In this document: positions 1-7,369 of the stretch, in pieces
Layout: every line of letters starts with the position of its first letter
How positions within the stretch are numbered: the first letter of the stretch is position 1
Assembly: GCA_002502605.1 (NCBI GenBank)
Contig: DAPR01000047.1
Span: forward strand, 1 to 19,040
DNA from: Euryarchaeota archaeon UBA258
Lineage (GTDB): Archaea > Thermoplasmatota > Poseidoniia > Poseidoniales > Poseidoniaceae
Reading direction: 5' to 3'
DNA: 19,040 nucleotides
The notes under the pieces: model-generated
The model's database searches: none
Told to the model about the DNA's origin: nothing
What the model saw: the letters and a program-made list of their open reading frames with translations, nothing else
Position numbers and translations under genes: made by a program

Positions 1-237
1 ATCGATGCGTGGTGGAGGGCATACAACGAGTTGGTGCAACCAACCACGCTGGCTTGCTTGTTGGTGAAACCATGCCGCCATCGCCGTTCGCTTGGTGTGG
101 TTAAGGTCCTTTGAGTCGCGGATTCCATTTTCAGCGAGAAGGTAAAGATCCTCGGTTGGAAGGGCAACAGAACCTACAACAAGCGGTCCGAGAACAGGTC
201 CTCGCCCTGCTTCATCAACACCTGCGGTCCACATCAT
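1..237 (-). CDS. rnhB: Ribonuclease HII, N-terminal part (runs off the window)
   Basis: This is the first 79 codons of a minus-strand gene whose 3' part lies outside the window. The translation has the RNase HII opening motif GVDEAGRGPVLGPLVVG at residues 6-22, including the first two acidic metal ligands (Asp8, Glu9), followed by IRDSKDL at residues 39-45, typical of the family. The enzyme cuts the RNA strand of RNA-DNA hybrids and single ribonucleotides in DNA, using two metal ions. The remaining catalytic aspartates would lie past the edge. Two ATG codons stand in tandem; the first overlaps the stop of the upstream surface-protein gene as TGATG, so translation is probably coupled. The second ATG at 234 is an equally possible start. 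Identity is firm from the motif; everything beyond residue 79 is unseen. Confidence 0.93.
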   Translation of the reverse strand, partial: MMWTAGVDEAGRGPVLGPLVVGSVALPTEDLYLLAENGIRDSKDLNHTKRTAMAAWFHQQASQRGWLHQLVVCPPPRID

Positions 238-2717
238 CACACATCCAACTCATCAAGGTCAAGACCTGTGGCCGCCTTTGGTAACGGGACCTTTGGCGAT
301 TGTTCGCCCAGAGATGGCTGCTCTAGGATTGCTTTAGGGTCGCGGCGAACCGTCAAGTTTTGAGGAATTTCCACATCAGGTAGGACTTCCTTATTCCCAA
401 CTGGTTGAGCAACTTTGCCGTCTGCAATATCGGTGAGCAGTCGATCCGCTTGGGCAATGGTTCGTTGCCTGTCTTGCTCATCCAGTGCCTGTGCAGCCGC
501 TTCGTAGACTTCTGTTTGGACTGGTTCAGGGGCTTGTGTTGGTGTCCCAGCACGGTTGATGAACGCCTCCTGAAAGTGTCCAGAGGAGACCTGCAATGTT
601 GGCTCTGGAGCTTCTTGGACTTTTCTCTCGGTAAATTTCTGCATCCAATCTTGAGGCTCTTGTGCAGGTTTTGGTGCATGCAATTCATCGTAAAGCGCCT
701 GTTCTTGTGCTCTTGCTTTACGAGCTGAAAGGGCTTTTTGGATGATGAATACGGACAAACATACTGATGCAATCACCCATATCCATGCCATAAAAATCCC
801 GACTGTCGCATCCATGATGGCTGCGAGGTCGAACCAACCAGATTCTTCTTCGACAGGTTGCCAAGCCATCCCCAGATACGCTCCCGTACTGGTGTGAATA
901 AATGGTTCATCCGGGACAAATTGTGAGCGCACTGTTGTGTTCACATACACCGTTCCATTGCTTTTCTGATCCTGAGGTAGGTCGACCCATGCTTCAATGG
1001 TGAAATTGAAACCAATCGGAATCTCAGTGATTTCATAAGATCGGGGGTATTCGACTCCATCCTCATACACTGCAATGAATGGTGGGATAAACGACATAGG
1101 AGTCGAATGTGACGACTGGAGTTGGACAAGTAAACCATCAATTGCGTTGCCCTCATTTCGCGCAGTCATCGAGATTGTAAGTCTTCCATTCGAATCGATT
1201 TCTTCTACGATATCGGAAAAAACCCAATTGATCACAGGGGCTATTTTGGTGGGAATTGCAATTTCCTCGATGACCGTATTGGTCCCGCTGAGTCGGACTT
1301 GAACACCAACATCACTGGTTGTGAAGGCGAGGGACTCTTCCTCTGCAGTGATTGAAACCGCAGCGAACGTCGTGCTTTCGAATGGATTGAGGTAAACTGT
1401 TGTGGTCAACAGCGATGCAGAGAGGTGGTCGGGAACATCCGATAAATCGACTGCGAATGTGTCTGGTGCGTTCCCAGTGTTTTGAATCATGAGCACGGCT
1501 TGGCAGGAGGCGTTCGGTAAGAGGTCGCGGCATTCATCAGTTTGGAGTGCTGCGGTTGCGTTTCGTTGCCATTCGATGACGGCCCCCACATCAACAGTTC
1601 GTACCCGTTGAGGCGCTCCCTCTGCGAACACCCGTACCCGCACATCGATTGCTCCAAAGTAGTCGCTGGGCGCTTGGAAACCAATTTCTATGGTTCTTGA
1701 TTCATTTGGGCCCAATTGAACATCTTCGAGTCCACTAAACAGCGCCATTGTCCAACCGTTTCGCGCAATTCGATCGCTAAGAGAGACACCTGGAATTGGT
1801 TGCCCTTCAGTATCAATGGCTTGGAGCGTGATGTTCAGTCGATTGTTCGAATTCCCAACGTTGCGAACATCGACCTCGATGCGGTTATTTGCCCCCGGGT
1901 CGAGGATTAAATCGGTCCCCTTTGCATCGATTGAAGCGTTCCTATACGTGCCGAGGATGAGGTCAAACGACCACTGTGAAATGGCTCGATCAACGCTTGA
2001 AACTGCTTTCAATTGGAATCGAGGACCCGTCCCAGTAAGCGGTGAACCATCCACTACTGTTGGTACATCCACCCAGACATAGACATAGGCCAGTTGGCCG
2101 GGTTGTAATGTCTCGTAGGCATTCACACCATCAGAATCGTTCATGTTCCATCCCCAATTCCAGCCGCTTTGGGTGTAGAAATTAAACGTCACATCTTCCG
2201 GATACGACCCGTTATTTGTGATGTTCACCGCCACTGAAGTTCGGATTCCCGGATCGCTGTCAAACGATGAAATTCCTTGCACTCCAAAGTCCAATCGGGA
2301 ATAGGGTGCCACGAGGACTGACAAATTCTCTTCAACGCTCCATGTGGAATTGCTTTCCATTGTGAGTGAGAGGGCGATGCTTAGTGTGCCGTAGGTGGCA
2401 GTTGCGCCGCCGCTGAGATTGAATTTCAAGGCCTTGAGAAAACCGGGTTCAATCGAGTGGGTGAGAGGTAACCCAGAGATGGAGAGGTCGGATGGAACAT
2501 CAGTTGCCTCGATGGTGAACATCTGTGCGTCGGTGCCTGTGTTATGTACTGTGAATGGGACCTCTATCAATTCATTACGATGGACTACGACTTCATTCAA
2601 CCCAATCAGTTCTGCCGATTGTTCCCGTCCATGAACGGCCTCGGCCTGCACCATCGATGCCGCGAAAGGTGCTGCGAGTTGGAACAGCAGCATCACGACA
2701 ATGAGGCCCCAGCGCAT
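237..2717 (-). CDS. Large membrane-anchored surface protein with NEW3/CARDB-like repeats
   Basis: The 826-residue protein begins with a signal peptide (MRWGLIVVMLLFQLAAPFAA, cleavage near residue 25). About 600 extracellular residues follow, built from repeated beta-sandwich units. Each is marked by a conserved turn of the type N-x-G: VHNTGTD near 58, NITNNGS near 165, VRNVGNS near 284, IQNTGNAP near 412 and ARNEGNAI near 525. This is the signature of NEW3/CARDB-like adhesion or scaffold domains. Many N-x-S/T sites suggest glycosylation. One transmembrane helix lies at about 639-663, followed by a 163-residue cytoplasmic tail rich in Pro, Glu and Gln that ends in the acidic sequence LDLDELDV. 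No catalytic motif is visible. A role in the cell envelope, such as binding or spacing, is inferred. The start is supported by GGAGG just upstream. The stop overlaps rnhB. A module (VPTVVDGSPLTGT) recurs in the large subtilase of this window. Confidence 0.85.
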   Translation of the reverse strand: MRWGLIVVMLLFQLAAPFAASMVQAEAVHGREQSAELIGLNEVVVHRNELIEVPFTVHNTGTDAQMFTIEATDVPSDLSISGLPLTHSIEPGFLKALKFNLSGGATATYGTLSIALSLTMESNSTWSVEENLSVLVAPYSRLDFGVQGISSFDSDPGIRTSVAVNITNNGSYPEDVTFNFYTQSGWNWGWNMNDSDGVNAYETLQPGQLAYVYVWVDVPTVVDGSPLTGTGPRFQLKAVSSVDRAISQWSFDLILGTYRNASIDAKGTDLILDPGANNRIEVDVRNVGNSNNRLNITLQAIDTEGQPIPGVSLSDRIARNGWTMALFSGLEDVQLGPNESRTIEIGFQAPSDYFGAIDVRVRVFAEGAPQRVRTVDVGAVIEWQRNATAALQTDECRDLLPNASCQAVLMIQNTGNAPDTFAVDLSDVPDHLSASLLTTTVYLNPFESTTFAAVSITAEEESLAFTTSDVGVQVRLSGTNTVIEEIAIPTKIAPVINWVFSDIVEEIDSNGRLTISMTARNEGNAIDGLLVQLQSSHSTPMSFIPPFIAVYEDGVEYPRSYEITEIPIGFNFTIEAWVDLPQDQKSNGTVYVNTTVRSQFVPDEPFIHTSTGAYLGMAWQPVEEESGWFDLAAIMDATVGIFMAWIWVIASVCLSVFIIQKALSARKARAQEQALYDELHAPKPAQEPQDWMQKFTERKVQEAPEPTLQVSSGHFQEAFINRAGTPTQAPEPVQTEVYEAAAQALDEQDRQRTIAQADRLLTDIADGKVAQPVGNKEVLPDVEIPQNLTVRRDPKAILEQPSLGEQSPKVPLPKAATGLDLDELDV

Positions 2718-2720
2718 GCT

Positions 2721-2726
2721 TCCTCC
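2721..2726 (-). promoter_or_regulatory. Ribosome-binding site of the surface-protein gene
   Basis: Read on the minus strand, GGAGGA stands directly before AGC-ATG. It complements the 16S 3' end, and its GGAGG core lies 4 bases from the start codon, which is a little close. It supports the start at 2717, and so a leadered message for this gene. Confidence 0.55.
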
Positions 2727-2747
2727 ATACCATGGCCCACTTCAACA

Positions 2748-2766
2748 TGACCCCTTTCATGGGTCA
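2748..2766. repeat. Inverted repeat TGACCC-N7-GGGTCA in the divergent region
   Basis: Perfect 6-base arms (2748-2753 and 2761-2766) are separated by 7 bases. The repeat lies upstream of the minus-strand surface-protein gene and upstream of the preferred start of the plus-strand small gene, a place where an operator for either could sit. Binding by any regulator is not shown. The site could also simply be the 5' end of the small gene if that gene starts at 2732. Confidence 0.4.
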
Positions 2767-2779
2767 ATCTTTGTTCGCA

Positions 2780-2793
2780 TTGTTCATGAACAA
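2780..2793. repeat. 14-base perfect palindrome TTGTTCATGAACAA
   Basis: This fully symmetric 14-base palindrome is centred at 2786.5, about 20 bases before the preferred start of the small hypothetical gene at 2813. The form suits a dimeric helix-turn-helix regulator. A palindrome this long is expected about once by chance in a window of this size, so the location is the only support. Confidence 0.4.
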
Positions 2794-2812
2794 GTTCGAA
2801 TTGGGCGAAGGT

Positions 2813-3196
2813 ATGCCCCCATTTTGGCCCTTTGGAAAAAAGAAGGAACCACTGTCCTTAGAAGAAGAAGCTCCTGCACCCGTCATGTACAAAAAAACAG
2901 CAGATGTCGGAATCGAATCCACCACCACCGACCAACAGCAAGCCGATTACAAGGCTGCGCTTTCGTTTTTTGGAAACGGACAAGATACCGTGAAAAAAGC
3001 GGAGGAACAATCTCAACACTATGATGGAATCAGTGGGACTCATTCGAATCCTACTGAGTCAACAACCGTTGCATCTCAACCCGTCAATTGGGTGCATCAC
3101 ACCGACGGCTATCACTACAAGCGCCTCGATGACGGCACGTTCGATCCTGTGGCTCATGTCAAAAACGAAGATGGAACATATCACCCGTATTCCTGA
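2813..3196 (+). CDS. Small hypothetical protein with C-terminal DGxY/DGTF motifs
   Basis: This 127-residue soluble protein belongs to no family I can name. It starts MPPFWPFGKKKE, a short aromatic/Pro segment followed by lysines, then has an acidic, Gln/Thr-rich, probably disordered middle. It ends in a compact aromatic tail with three spaced units: DGYHY, DGTF and DGTYHPY. The tail looks like a small repeat that could bind a partner or the envelope; this is inference. The frame is open back to an ATG at 2732, which would add 27 residues. I prefer 2813 because the upstream start would leave only 14 bases between divergent genes and would run across both inverted repeats. The stop at 3194-3196 directly abuts the stop of the convergent SRAP gene. 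Confidence 0.6.
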   Translation: MPPFWPFGKKKEPLSLEEEAPAPVMYKKTADVGIESTTTDQQQADYKAALSFFGNGQDTVKKAEEQSQHYDGISGTHSNPTESTTVASQPVNWVHHTDGYHYKRLDDGTFDPVAHVKNEDGTYHPYS

Positions 3197-3868
3197 TCAC
3201 CAAAGCGTTGGGACCGGCCGTACAAGGTGAGCGCCATCGTGGTTGGCTGAATTTACTTCTCGGCTAACAGCATAGCTGTCGACCAGCATCGGACCTGGTT
3301 GGCTTCTATGGTCAGCGCCTGCGAGGTATCCGTCGATGGCTTCTGATTCGAGCAGCAATGGCATCCGATGATGAACATGGTTTACATCGTCATTGGCATC
3401 CACCGTGACGAGGGCAAATGATTCGATGTGGTCGCCCGAAGGTGAAGACCATGTTTCCCAAATACCTCCCAGCCAACAGGTTCCACCATCCATTCGATGG
3501 TGATACCATGGGACCTTGCCTTGAACGCTCGTCATCCATTCATACCATCCATCGGCTGGAACCACGCAGCGCCTTCGCGACCATGCATGTTTGAACATCG
3601 GTTTCTGATCAATGGTTTCAGCACGGGCGTTTGTTGGTTCATGGGTGGAGGCCTTGGACCAATGTGGTCGCAACCCCCAACGCATGAGTCGTAAATGCCT
3701 CGGTGCTGCCCCTCGACCATCAATTGCAGTTTCCGTGATGACAGGGACCCATTTGGTTGGTGCGACATTCCAGGATGGCGCGAATGGAGTGAGTTCGGAT
3801 AACGGCTCAGCACCAAGAGTTTCTGCAATTTCATTCAACGGTGTTGCTAGTGCAAAGCGCCCACACAT
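3197..3868 (-). CDS. SRAP-domain abasic-site DNA-protein crosslink protein (YedK/HMCES family)
   Basis: The 223-residue protein covers a complete SRAP domain. All landmark residues are present: the MCGRF start with the catalytic Cys2 exposed after Met removal, NVAPT at 34-38, RWGL at 63-66, NARAE at 80-84, VPADGWYEW at 103-111 with Glu110, and HHRMP at 166-170 with the active His167. Proteins of this family react through Cys2 with abasic sites in single-stranded DNA to form a stable thiazolidine crosslink that shields the site during replication. The start is fixed by the need for Cys2. The gene follows pheT by 9 bases, with GAGG from the overlapping stop region as its ribosome-binding site, so it is probably co-transcribed with the translation gene. 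Identity is firm; its role in this archaeon is inferred from the family. Confidence 0.93.
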   Translation of the reverse strand: MCGRFALATPLNEIAETLGAEPLSELTPFAPSWNVAPTKWVPVITETAIDGRGAAPRHLRLMRWGLRPHWSKASTHEPTNARAETIDQKPMFKHAWSRRRCVVPADGWYEWMTSVQGKVPWYHHRMDGGTCWLGGIWETWSSPSGDHIESFALVTVDANDDVNHVHHRMPLLLESEAIDGYLAGADHRSQPGPMLVDSYAVSREVNSANHDGAHLVRPVPTLW

Positions 3869-3877
3869 ACCATCGCC

Positions 3878-5626
3878 TCAAACCGGATCAGGAATCGCCT
3901 TCTCAAGTTCCTTGAGATCGAACTCAGCCCCGTTCAGTGGGACCCTTAGTTCGTAGTGATCGCCAATTGCAGGGTCCATCTCTCCAAAACAACCAACATG
4001 GATTCCATCGATGATGACCTTCGCACAGCGTCCTGCAAGCCAAGGGCCCATGGTGCCTTTAAGCGGCTCAATGGTATACTCCGTTGCCCCTAAGTCCCGA
4101 AGGATTGCTTGAATTCGTCCACGCACTGCTGCAAAACCTCCACCTTGCTCAGCTACAAGGAATGCGAATCGCTCACCGTTTTTGTGGTCTCGTACCACGG
4201 TGCCCAGTTCGTAGACCGCTTGTGGGAGATCATGATGTCGATTTGATGCGAGAAGCCTAAACAAACCGGGGAGCAAATACTGACGGAGCAACGTGTGTTC
4301 GATTGTAATCGGATTGGTGATTCGAGTCACATCGCCCATGGCCGGCCATCGCATAGCTTCGAATTGGTCAGTATCGTTTGACAGGGTGAGCGATTGAATT
4401 TGCATCATGCCTAATCCTTGGAGTGCGTCACGAATTCGCCTCCGGATATGATTGTCATTACGAGGCAATGCAGTCAATGGGGCTCGTGGCACATCGGTTC
4501 CCAAATCCTCGTATCCATGTCCAATAGCCACCTCTTCGACGAGGTCGATCGGGTGCAGTATGTCAAATCGCCATCGAGGCATGGCAAACGTGAGGATGTG
4601 GTCGTCATGCACAATGTCAGCCATGTTCTTCGGTGTTCGAGCTGGAGCATCCTTTGCTGGTGAGCGACCTGCGAATTGTCCACCCATTCGTGTAATTGCT
4701 GAATGAATCTCTTCATCAGAAAGCGAACGGCCTAGGAGACCATCAAGCAGACGCTGTGTCACTCTGTGTTCGATTGGAGTTGGATTTGGCAAGTGTTCGA
4801 TCGTTCCATCAAAGCCAGTAACCTCAACCGATTCAACCGTCCCGCCACGCTCTTCAAGTTGGCTTGCTATGAGCATGAGACTGGATTCACAAGCCCGGCG
4901 ATCCCAGCCGGTGACGTCGATGAAAAAGTCCTTGGTTTTTGATGTGACAGTGGTGTGATTGCCATTGATAATTGGTGGGAATGAGAGAACTGCACCAGTG
5001 CTGTCAACAATCACTGGGAATTCAGTCATACCCTCTAACAAATGGGCGTAATCAATTCCTTTCGGATGGTGTTGAAGTATCGATTCGATGGTCATTGGCT
5101 CCTCCATGGCAAGGGGGGTGAACGATTCAGTGGAAGGGACAGTTTTGACTTTGAATGGCGGCGATAGCACCGATAGGTCGTGAACGCCTATGGATGCTCT
5201 TTTTCGTCCTCGACCCAATGCAAAATGGAGTTTTTCTTGGTGATCCATTAACGCTTTGATGAACGCTTCATGTTCGTCCTCATCGGTTCCAGTGTGTACG
5301 CCTCGCACCACTGCGCCCAAAATAATCGGACGAACTTTCTCCAATGATGCATCAACCTGCATGGTTAACGTGCCCTGCTTAACATCCAGTGTTGGTTTTG
5401 AATCTGCACCATACAGGAACGGACGCATGGCCCGTGTGAGCGTTTCTCCTGAAAGTAAATCCGGTCGATCAGGGAAAATTTCGATGTCAAGGGTTTGTTC
5501 ATTGCACGCATCTATATCGGTGCCAAGAAGTGGTAATTCATCTGCCATCCTGTTGATGTCATTGGTGATTCCATGGCTCGCTAGGAGGCTTTGAATCAGG
5601 GATTGGTCAACAGATATTGTAGGCAT
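3878..5626 (-). CDS. pheT: Phenylalanyl-tRNA synthetase beta subunit, archaeal type
   Basis: The 582-residue subunit is the expected size for archaeal PheT, without the N-terminal EMAP-like or C-terminal anticodon-binding extensions of the bacterial form. The B1-type region has FPDRPDLLSGETLTRA at 51-66. The B3/B4 editing domain runs about 95-270 and includes LSFPPIINGNHTTV at 214-227 and FIDVTGWD at 235-242. The B5 domain runs about 280-375 with RWRFDILHPIDLVEE at 351-365. A core catalytic-like domain ends the protein (YELGTVV, PWLAGRCAKV). With PheS, it charges tRNA-Phe and edits mischarged tyrosine. pheS is not adjacent in this window. An insertion-like stretch lies at about 322-343 (Ala, Pro, Asp and His rich). 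The start is well supported by TGAGGTGA upstream. Confidence 0.97.
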   Translation of the reverse strand: MPTISVDQSLIQSLLASHGITNDINRMADELPLLGTDIDACNEQTLDIEIFPDRPDLLSGETLTRAMRPFLYGADSKPTLDVKQGTLTMQVDASLEKVRPIILGAVVRGVHTGTDEDEHEAFIKALMDHQEKLHFALGRGRKRASIGVHDLSVLSPPFKVKTVPSTESFTPLAMEEPMTIESILQHHPKGIDYAHLLEGMTEFPVIVDSTGAVLSFPPIINGNHTTVTSKTKDFFIDVTGWDRRACESSLMLIASQLEERGGTVESVEVTGFDGTIEHLPNPTPIEHRVTQRLLDGLLGRSLSDEEIHSAITRMGGQFAGRSPAKDAPARTPKNMADIVHDDHILTFAMPRWRFDILHPIDLVEEVAIGHGYEDLGTDVPRAPLTALPRNDNHIRRRIRDALQGLGMMQIQSLTLSNDTDQFEAMRWPAMGDVTRITNPITIEHTLLRQYLLPGLFRLLASNRHHDLPQAVYELGTVVRDHKNGERFAFLVAEQGGGFAAVRGRIQAILRDLGATEYTIEPLKGTMGPWLAGRCAKVIIDGIHVGCFGEMDPAIGDHYELRVPLNGAEFDLKELEKAIPDPV

Positions 5627-5630
5627 GATT

Positions 5631-5638
5631 TCACCTCA
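5631..5638 (-). promoter_or_regulatory. Ribosome-binding site of pheT, overlapping the upstream stop codon
   Basis: On the minus strand, TGAGGTGA contains the TGA stop of the GXGXG gene and a GAGGTGA Shine-Dalgarno sequence 4 bases from the pheT ATG. It shows coupled translation within one operon and fixes the pheT start. Confidence 0.75.
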
Positions 5639-7333
5639 TTGAGCAAACCAGTGCGGTAAAGGCCGTTCATAGCCAACCAATCGTAGTCCACTGATGGCCG
5701 CAGTTTCGTAGTCGAGTGCCCTTAAATTCTGTCGTTTTAGATTGTCAATGGAATCAAGCCCTAACCGTGCTAATATGGCTGCTAATTCCTGATGCATGCT
5801 CTGGAGCCAATGCGCTAGGTCATTGGCGTCTGCCATTGGAACCTCACAAGCAATCACCTTGACACCGGATGCTCGGAGCACAGCCACATCATGCGCACTT
5901 GCAGAAAGACCGAGCATGACGCCAGAATCTGTGTGGGTGCCTTCGAGGTGAGCCTTTGTTGAGCGTCCAATTAACGGAAGGGCTGCTGCTTCTGCGACCC
6001 CGCTTCCATCTTCGATGCGGGAAAATGCGAGGTCTGCATTATGGTGTGCAGCCCGAACATGAAGGTTCGTCGTTCGTCCTAAGGCGTTGAGGAAAGCAAA
6101 TGGTTTCTCTTTCCCAAGGAGGGTTCTCAACGCAACCAATAATCCATCAATTTGTTCGGAATTCATGGCCGGCATGTTGTCAAAATCAATCACAACACCA
6201 GAACTCGCCTTGAGCATTTCCGGTGCGTCTGCCAGATTGTGTTGATCGAGCAGAACATAATCAACAGCGCGTGGATTTGAACTCACTAGGAACGGTTGTT
6301 GAGCCAACAAAGAAGCTGAGTGAGCCATTGCATCCTTGGGCAGCAACAGGTCATCCCCGTTTTCAATCAAGGCCAACACTGGGAGCGGAAGGGCGGTGGG
6401 TGTTGCTTGCCCTCCCCGTTCTCCAATCAAGGTCACAGTGTCGCAAGTAGCGTAATCGGAAGTGTGGTGTGATTGGTCAGGTACCAAGCCAACCATTGAC
6501 AAATCCGAGGTTGACATTTGTCCTCCCTCAGTTTCTATGTTCATCGTTTCTGAAGGAGTCAAGCAAACAGCGTCGCTTGGTATTTCGAGTTCCTCATCGT
6601 CGAGTTGTTTGTTAATGGATTTGACTTCTGCCGCCGTTAATGGACGCAGTGAAACGCCTTGGGGTGGTGTGGGGCAACGGCCATTGATGACAATTCGGCC
6701 ACCTGTCATTCCAGCGCCAGGGTCGCTGCCAACATCGCCGTGGATGACGATTAGGCCGTCATTCATACCGCCGCCAACTCGCGCCCCCGCTCTGCCTCGT
6801 ACCACGAGTAAACCTCCTGCCATGTGAGCGCCAGCATCGTCGCCCACGCCGTCAAGAACGCTGATTTTACCGTCCCTCATAGCAAAGCCAGCGAAACCAC
6901 CAGCCTGTCGTTCACACACAATCGTGTTGCTCCGGTTGCCAGCACCCAAAAATGCACCAGCATCGCCTTGTAGAGTAAAGGTGCCACCGCTTCCAAACGG
7001 AGCGGTCCAAGATCCGAGCACTCCGAGTGCCCTCATTCGGGCACCTTTCGGCAGGTCTGGGCATAATCCAAGTTCGCCGTTCTTTGGAACAGGCTCCCCA
7101 GCATTTGTCCAACCAATGCGGAGAATTGCATTTTGTTCGGCCGCAGCAACAAGCCGGGGTCCAAGTTTGGAATTGATGTTGAAGGAGCGTTCAACCACAT
7201 CATGAGCCTCGGCCATGTTGAAACGCTGTTGCTTCCCATCCAAATAGCCTCCCGTGTTGAAGCGTGAGATTGTCGGGTTCTCAAACGGGGTAAAGCCTGC
7301 GGAAGTAGGACAATTTGTTGTGTCCTTTGTCAA
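5636..7333 (-). CDS. GXGXG-domain protein related to the glutamate synthase large-subunit C-terminus
   Basis: The 565-residue protein has a right-handed beta-helix of GXGXG repeats at about 110-220 (GDAGAFLGAG, GVGDDAGAHMAGG, GRAGARVGGGM, GDVGSDPGAGMTGG). This fold is found in the last domain of glutamate synthase GltB and in formylmethanofuran dehydrogenase subunit C. A second part, about 290-565, ends with MHQELAAILARLGLDSIDNL and resembles the end of the GltB FMN/Fe-S synthase domain. It lacks the CX5CX4C iron-sulfur cysteines, so it is either a degenerate relic or another fold. A standalone GltB3-like structural subunit is the safest reading; catalysis is unproven. The frame starts with TTG at 7333. 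The first ATG is codon 40 (7216), and an AT-rich element sits about 28 bases before it, so the start is uncertain. It is first in the operon with pheT and the SRAP gene. Confidence 0.75.
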   Translation of the reverse strand: MTKDTTNCPTSAGFTPFENPTISRFNTGGYLDGKQQRFNMAEAHDVVERSFNINSKLGPRLVAAAEQNAILRIGWTNAGEPVPKNGELGLCPDLPKGARMRALGVLGSWTAPFGSGGTFTLQGDAGAFLGAGNRSNTIVCERQAGGFAGFAMRDGKISVLDGVGDDAGAHMAGGLLVVRGRAGARVGGGMNDGLIVIHGDVGSDPGAGMTGGRIVINGRCPTPPQGVSLRPLTAAEVKSINKQLDDEELEIPSDAVCLTPSETMNIETEGGQMSTSDLSMVGLVPDQSHHTSDYATCDTVTLIGERGGQATPTALPLPVLALIENGDDLLLPKDAMAHSASLLAQQPFLVSSNPRAVDYVLLDQHNLADAPEMLKASSGVVIDFDNMPAMNSEQIDGLLVALRTLLGKEKPFAFLNALGRTTNLHVRAAHHNADLAFSRIEDGSGVAEAAALPLIGRSTKAHLEGTHTDSGVMLGLSASAHDVAVLRASGVKVIACEVPMADANDLAHWLQSMHQELAAILARLGLDSIDNLKRQNLRALDYETAAISGLRLVGYERPLPHWFAQ

Positions 7334-7340
7334 CGATGTG

Positions 7341-7347
7341 TTAATAG
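7341..7347 (+). promoter_or_regulatory. Candidate TATA box of gap
   Basis: TTAATAG is centred 26 bases before the ATG at 7370, which puts a transcription start at or next to the start codon (leaderless message). No Shine-Dalgarno sequence is seen before gap, which agrees. The call is by position and composition only. Confidence 0.45.
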
Positions 7348-7369
7348 AGGTTCTTCAAGGGCACCACTA

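Noticed and set aside
3612..3956. Plus-strand frame over the SRAP and pheT genes
   Set aside because: It overlaps two well-identified genes on the other strand and has no domain or ribosome-binding site.
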